From Alosa alosa (taxonomy: Eukaryota > Chordata > Actinopteri > Clupeiformes > Clupeidae), in the NCBI RefSeq assembly GCF_017589495.1, contig NC_063189.1, positions 46,644,406 through 46,708,405 on the forward strand: a stretch of DNA of 64,000 nt, given 5' to 3'. Made by a program: the position numbers and the translations under genes. The notes under the pieces were generated by a model. It searched no databases. It saw nothing but the letters and a program-made list of their open reading frames with translations, and was not told the origin of the DNA. This document shows positions 59,286 to 64,000 of the stretch, piece after piece (within the stretch, counting starts at the first letter, position 1; each line of letters starts with the position of its first letter).

Positions 59286-60007
59286 TACTGTATATACACA
59301 CTGTGACACAAAATGTCAATCTACATAAATACACTTAGAGATATACACAGAATAAAGTAATTTGTGAATTTAAGGCATTCAAAAAATATTGCAGGTAGAG
59401 TTTGGACCTGTTTTTGACAGACTCCTTCAACAGTCTACAATCTCCAGCTCTCAGTTACTACCTCAGGCAAGAGCAAAGATAAACAAAAAAATACAATAAA
59501 ATGAGACGATAATAAGCATCGATGAGAGAAACATAAAACGAAAGCAATCCTCTTTGGAAAGTAAGGTCATATTTGGTTCAGTTGTCAGTCTGCATCCACA
59601 GTTTTTAGAGGGACACTCAAGCCCACACTCAAAATGATGTACCTACAGTGTACAGAAGAGAGAGAAGTCCTGTCTTCAGCTCTTTATTGTCAGTGTAGTC
59701 GTTTCATTTTGAAGAAAGCCGTAGGTCCAACATGGCTTTGCACACTCAGGTCTTTTCCTCGTATTTGGAAGGAAGAGCCAACACCTTCATCCCAAAAGAC
59801 GGAATCCCATTCCTGTCCACAGTCAACCAGCACGGCCTGGTCTTCACACCAAATGACCTGACCTAGCCTAAACCCAAAGATTCCATGGCAAGACTACTCT
59901 GCCAGCTGCTAAACACCCAATCAGCAAGAGCAGCTAGGTGGTCTTAACCTGGGGTAGGGGGATTGGGGGACGGACATTGGGCGGGTGAGACTGTGTGTGT
60001 GTGTGGG

Positions 60008-60041
<34 letters not shown>
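60008..60041. repeat. (GT)n microsatellite in the mmp16 3' UTR
   Basis: A GT run about 55 bases beyond the mmp16 stop codon, hence almost certainly transcribed. Confidence 0.95.
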
Positions 60042-60044
<3 letters not shown>

Positions 60045-60095
60045 GGCACTTGGATGGACAACTCTGCTCCTCCGCGTGGTGCAGCCGTCCCACTC

Positions 60096-60460
60096 TCACA
60101 CCCACTCCTGCATAGAGCGCTTGCAGTACAGTATGTGGCGCTGGGTGTCCTTCCTCTTGAAACGGAACACGGTGTAGAGGAGGACCATCATACACAGCGC
60201 CAGGATGCAGGGGATGGCGATGGCCACCGCTTTCTCAGTGCCGCCGGCCGCGCTCTCTAGCTTGATGATGACGTCCATGTCCTCGGGGTCGTACTGGTGC
60301 TCCTCCTGCTGCGGCGGCGCCCAGTCCGTGTCTGGGTCGATGGGGATGTGGTCGCAGCCCATGAAGTCGCGCAGGATGGAGCGTGGATAGCCCGGCTCTA
60401 CTCGTAGCCTCTCGTTGTTGAACTTCCAATACTCCTTCCCCTTATAGAAATACGTAAATC
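60096..60460 (-). CDS. mmp16: mmp16 last coding exon: stalk, transmembrane segment and tail
   Basis: 365 bp including TGA at 60096-60098. FTYFYKGKEYWKFNNERLRV and GYPRSILRDFMGCD end the hemopexin domain with its disulfide Cys. An acidic stalk (about 40 residues, longer than I recall for the mammalian protein, with WAPPQQEEHQYDPEDMD) precedes the hydrophobic span AVAIAIPCILALCMMVLLYT and a basic tail ending EWV, a PDZ-like and internalisation-type end. Confidence 0.96.
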
Positions 60461-62081
60461 CTGCAGATACAGTAGAGTCAGAATGAGAGATGCTGACATC
60501 AAAATACTGAGAAATCATATGAAGCTATATTTGATATGCTTAAGTTCCTAAATTGCTGTACTTGCTGTATAAACTAATCTAGATTGTGTCACATTATCAT
60601 GGTCCTACCATTTGCTTTGTCCACAAAGGCGCCCTGTGGGGATTCTGGGATACCCTTCCAAACAGTAATGGGTTTGGGGTAGCCAGGATCCATGGTCCTC
60701 AATTCCTCATTATATCTCCAGTATCTGCACAGGATAGAAGGCATTACGCAGACAGAATGAGGACAATGCAATGCAATGCCAGACTTTACCAGACAGCAGG
60801 ACCTGCCTTAGCACTACTGTGTTTTTTATTTGAGATATTTCTAAAATATCCACCACCACAAATGTGCCACCCCCTTTTTTGTCCCGCTTTCAAATAGAGG
60901 AGCAGCAGGCAGCAGTTATGAACGTTGTCATACTATTTATTTCCTGCAAAGAATGCTGCAGTACACAGCTATGGGTGCTTGCTTTTCCCAGGACTCTAAT
61001 GACTTTGCCACTGCAACTTGGCAGCTCCACATAATTAAGCACANNNNNNNNNNNNNNNNNNNNNNNNNNNNNNNNNNNNNNNNNNNNNNNNNNNNNNNNN
61101 NNNNNNNNNNNNNNNNNNNNNNNNNNNNNNNNNNNNNNNNNNNNNNNNNNNNNNNNNNNNNNNNNNNNNNNNNNNNNNNNNNNNNNNNNNNNNNNNNNNN
61201 NNNNNNNNNNNNNNNNNNNNNNNNNNNNNNNNNNNNNNNNNNNNNNNNNNNNNNNNNNNNNNNNNNNNNNNNNNNNNNNNNNNNNNNNNNNNNNNNNNNN
61301 NNNNNNNNNNNNNNNNNNNNNNNNNNNNNNNNNNNNNNNNNNNNNNNNNNNNNNNNNNNNNNNNNNNNNNNNNNNNNNNNNNNNNNNNNNNNNNNNNNNN
61401 NNNNNNNNNNNNNNNNNNNNNNNNNNNNNNNNNNNNNNNNNNNNNNNNNNNNNNNNNNNNNNNNNNNNNNNNNNNNNNNNNNNNNNNNNNNNNNNNNNNN
61501 NNNNNNNNNNNNNNNNNNNNNNNNNNNNNNNNNNNNNNNNNNNGACAGAAAGACACAGAAGGAGGGTAATAGCCTAAGCTCAGGCAGTTTGGCTGTCATA
61601 GGTTGTGGTGAACAGGTGGGTTTTGAGGAATTCGTTTTGAAGGTGTCCAGAGATTTGGCGGAGCGGACCTCAACTGGGAGAGTGTTCCAGAGGGTGGGGG
61701 CTGACACACGGACGGTGCACAGCTGGGTGCAGGGAACGGGAGTCCTTTTATCTAACTCTGGGGTACATGGCAAAACAACTCATTTCCCAAAAAGTTGGCA
61801 TGTTCCTTTAAAAGAAAACAATTTAGTTTACCAGTGTCCTCAACTGGTATGTCTCAACAAGAGGTCTTATTCATCCTATAGATGAAGTATCAGACTGCCA
61901 CGTGCCCCAGATAACTCACCATAGATCTTCTGAATGCCTTGTAGATCATCATGCGGTAGCTTGAAGCTCTCTGTGTCCATGTACTGATAAAAGGGGGCCA
62001 TGATGGCAGTGGGGTCGTTGGAGTGTTCCAGTCCAAGAGCGTGGCCTAACTCATGCACTGCTACCAGGAAGAGGTCATTGC
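60096..62081 (-). CDS. mmp16: Membrane-type matrix metalloproteinase 16-like gene, partial (three exons seen)
   Basis: Encodes a zinc endopeptidase held on the cell surface that cleaves extracellular matrix and activates pro-MMP2. Exons seen: 61920-62081 (catalytic zinc site), 60609-60724 (hemopexin blade) and 60096-60460 (last blade, stalk, transmembrane segment, tail). The end RHILYCKRSMQEWV and the juxtamembrane IPCILALC identify MMP16 rather than MMP14, MMP15 or MMP24. Exons for the hinge and hemopexin blades 1-3 should lie between 60724 and 61920 but are absent; a 500-N gap sits there. Signal peptide, propeptide with cysteine switch, furin site and the first catalytic exons lie upstream of position 64000. 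Whether this is the a or b teleost duplicate cannot be told. Confidence 0.93.
60609..60724 (-). CDS. mmp16: mmp16 hemopexin exon
   Basis: 116 bp, phase 2 to 1. YWRYNEELRTMDPGYPKPIT then WKGIPESPQGAFVDKANG, nearly identical to mammalian MMP16 hemopexin blade 3/4. Confidence 0.95.
61044..61543. other. Assembly gap of exactly 500 N
   Basis: A round 500-base run of N, the usual placeholder for a gap of unknown size. Missing mmp16 exons suggest the true sequence is longer than 500 bases. Confidence 0.97.
61544..61750 (-). mobile_element. LINE 3' coding fragment beside the gap
   Basis: Minus frame reads RVSAPTLWNTLPVEVRSAKS then FKTNSSKPTCS. The pattern SAP.LWN.LP...R.A.SL..FK is typical of the C-terminal end of teleost non-LTR retrotransposon polyproteins. 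A repeat here may be why the assembly broke. Confidence 0.65.
61920..62081 (-). CDS. mmp16: mmp16 catalytic exon with zinc-binding motif
   Basis: 162 bp, phase 1 to 1. Contains VAVHELGHALGLEHSNDPTA, the HExxHxxGxxH zinc site with catalytic Glu, and the Met-turn IMAPFYQYM. It ends LPHDDLQGIQKIY, as in MMP16, just before the hinge. Confidence 0.96.
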
Positions 62082-62344
62082 CTGTAAAAAGACAGAAAGT
62101 TCCAGAAATATACATGTTTAATATACTGGTATAAGCCGTTACCTTTGCTACCAGCTCTGCATACTTTGACTTGAAGCGGTAAGAGAATGTGGCTGGTAAG
62201 CACCCACAAGACCAGTGGAGATAGGTGCTAGAGGCTTTGTACAAAGTCAGCCACAACACTTCCTGTAGATTTTGGTTTTCGAGGACGGTCACTGAAAGGA
62301 GCTGTAAAACAGTTACTGAAGAATTTATGATATTGCTTGGTATG

Positions 62345-62685
62345 TTGGTATGTTGCTGAGTGGATCATAAACAGCCACAGCAATGAGTAGGAATTACTGA
62401 AGAATGTGTAGGTATTTGTTGGTATTTGTGGGTGCCCGCATCAAGGGCTTGCGGTCTGTCTGGTTATGTTGCTGATCGGATCATAAACAGCCACAGCAAC
62501 GGAGAGAGATGACCAGAGAAATTGCAAGTACTTGTTTGTGCCTTCATCAAGGGTTTGCATTTTGTTTGTATATGTTGCTGATTGGATCATAACTGGCCAC
62601 AGCAACGAAGAGGATTGACTGAAGAGTTTTGTCGGTATTTGTCGGTGCCCGCATCAAGGGCTTGCTGTTTGTTGGCAGAGAACCC
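62345..62685. repeat. Tandem repeat of about 110 bp, three copies
   Basis: tatgttgctga occurs at 62349, 62465 and 62571, each followed by ggatcataa..gccacagcaa and then a version of gcccgcatcaagggcttgc. Lies in the mmp16 intron upstream of the catalytic exon. Confidence 0.92.
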
Positions 62686-62689
62686 ATCA

Positions 62690-64000
62690 TGAGTGTGGAG
62701 GGGGTGGGTGTGGGATGCCAGATACCACTGTTGAGCCTTCTGGAGGTGTCGTGGGTCTAATTCAATGAAACATCCATGAAGGAAGGGGCCTGCTTAATAA
62801 CTGTTGATGATGGTTTTTGTCCACAAAGGTTTTGTTGGTGATTTTGTTTTTGACAGTAAATAGGCTTGGTTGTTGATTGGCAGTTGTGTGAAATCCCCTA
62901 CTTAGCACTAGGAATTTAACATCTCTCCAGTGTATATTTGAAATCACACCAAACAGTTCCAGAATCTCCAACACTCCTTTTTATGGGAGAGTACTAGGCC
63001 GAGGCAGTGGAATTTCAGGTGTGTTTTGTTTGTTTATTGTGCTTTCACAATAATGTGGATTGTTGTGCAATGTAACAACAGCTGGCATGGATTTTCAGTT
63101 AAGTAGCGTGTTTCAGATTATATTCTTGTCTGTAATCTGGGGTCATGGCATTTTGGTGCATCACATTCTCAGATAAGCTAACTGACAGTGAAAGGCTAGG
63201 GAATGCATGGTGATCTGAACACGTGCGGTAGTTCAGCAAAAACACAAGAGAAAATCACGTCCTTGCCATGGGGGCAGAGGAAGGGTACTGTCTTACACAA
63301 CATGCCATGAGTGAACCTATGTTGCCCCAAAGCACAGGCAAGTAAAAATACACACATGCACATTGCACAAGAGTGAAAAAAACACAGGGGCACTGACAGT
63401 AAACACCCCAGGGCTTGTCTCACTAAGCACTATATGTGTGCATGACAAATGTTGGCTTCAGGAATCCAGCGTGATACAGTGTATAAAATGTGGGCATGTC
63501 CATTAATTCCTGAACCATACTGCGCCCACTATCACCTCTCCTGACCTTGACTTTCATCAGGCTACTTCATAGACTAGCATAACTACAGGAATTTCAGCAC
63601 AGGCTCTGCATCCTGACACAGGAACGCTCTGTGGTAGCATCATCAACAAACAGAAAGTTCTAGATTCACGAGATGGAAGACAACCTTAAAGCCATTTCAC
63701 TGTCACTGACAGATTTGTATTATTCCATAAACCCTTCCCATACCAGGGTAAACAGTACAGCGTTAATATCGCAGATCAGATAACACTCTGGTCAACATTC
63801 GAAATATGTTGACCCGCAACCTCGAGAGAAGAGCCGTGACCCTGCGCTGTTAATGGGTTAAATGAAAGGCCACAATTAGGATTCAGAGCACAACGCCATC
63901 ATGGAAGCCAAAAGCAGGTGCTATCAGCCTGCCAGACAGCCGTGTGAGTGCGGCTGGCTAATGCCTGTGTGTGCTACTATCCATTATCGCCATGCTGGAG
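62690..64000. other. mmp16 intron, no exon recognised
   Basis: No MMP propeptide or catalytic sequence is visible on the minus strand. Some short CA-rich stretches near 63350. The preceding mmp16 exon must be beyond the window. Confidence 0.6.

Larger units (their letters stand above)
58035..60095 (-). other. mmp16: Probable mmp16 3' UTR and downstream flank
   Basis: Follows the mmp16 stop codon. Candidate AATAAA signals on minus occur at 59683-59688 (about 410 bases of UTR) and 58035-58040 (about 2 kb of UTR). I cannot choose between them. Contains CA/GT microsatellites. Confidence 0.45.

Noticed and set aside
61035..61773. Long reading frames across the N run
   Set aside because: They are created by undefined bases; only the LINE-like text at 61544-61750 has content.

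Overview
This is a piece of a teleost fish genome. All supported genes are split by introns with consensus GT/AG junctions and lie on the minus strand. Microsatellites, hAT-type and Harbinger-like MITEs, LINE fragments and tRNA-derived SINEs occupy much of the introns. The SINE with a tRNA-like head (about 11.6, 28.6 and 34.5 kb) reminds me of clupeiform fishes (herring, shad, sardine); that placement is recollection, not proof.

Positions 978-44453 (minus) hold the 5' part of a laminin alpha-3-class gene (lama3). I traced 26 consecutive coding exons from the start codon at 44453 to an exon at 978. Every exon phase matches its neighbour, giving an open reading frame of about 1,040 residues: signal peptide, laminin N-terminal (LN) domain, a rod of laminin-EGF (LE) modules, then the start of the inner globular domain IV. 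The gene continues beyond position 1. Its main peculiarity is that one 138-bp phase-1/phase-1 exon coding one complete LE module occurs five times in tandem (15585-15448, 14907-14770, 14232-14095, 13904-13767, 7306-7169). All five keep eight cysteines and splice sites, so about 184 residues of extra rod could be added in frame, or the copies could be alternative exons. The last interval was later stretched to 6.5 kb by transposons.

Positions 45659-49946 (minus) hold a papain-family cathepsin L/S/K-like gene that looks like a pseudogene or pseudoenzyme. The catalytic-site motif lacks its cysteine codon, the propeptide exon contains a 29-bp tandem duplication with a frame break, and the C-terminus is short. 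Its largest intron contains a 2-kb fold-back element and LINE pieces.

Positions 50000-58000 are repeat-rich: a roughly 337-bp tandem array (52860-55795) is interrupted by a 1.23-kb Harbinger-like element. I recognise no confident gene there.

Positions 60096-62081 (minus) hold three exons of a membrane-type matrix metalloproteinase, best matched to mmp16: the zinc site, the fourth hemopexin blade, and the transmembrane and cytoplasmic tail. Exons for the hinge and most of the hemopexin domain are absent, and a 500-N assembly gap (61044-61543) lies exactly where they belong. The upstream mmp16 exons are beyond position 64000.

Functionally, the window pairs a basement-membrane laminin chain with a pericellular matrix protease, with a decaying cathepsin relic between them. 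They are neighbours, not an operon, and I see no evidence of shared regulation.
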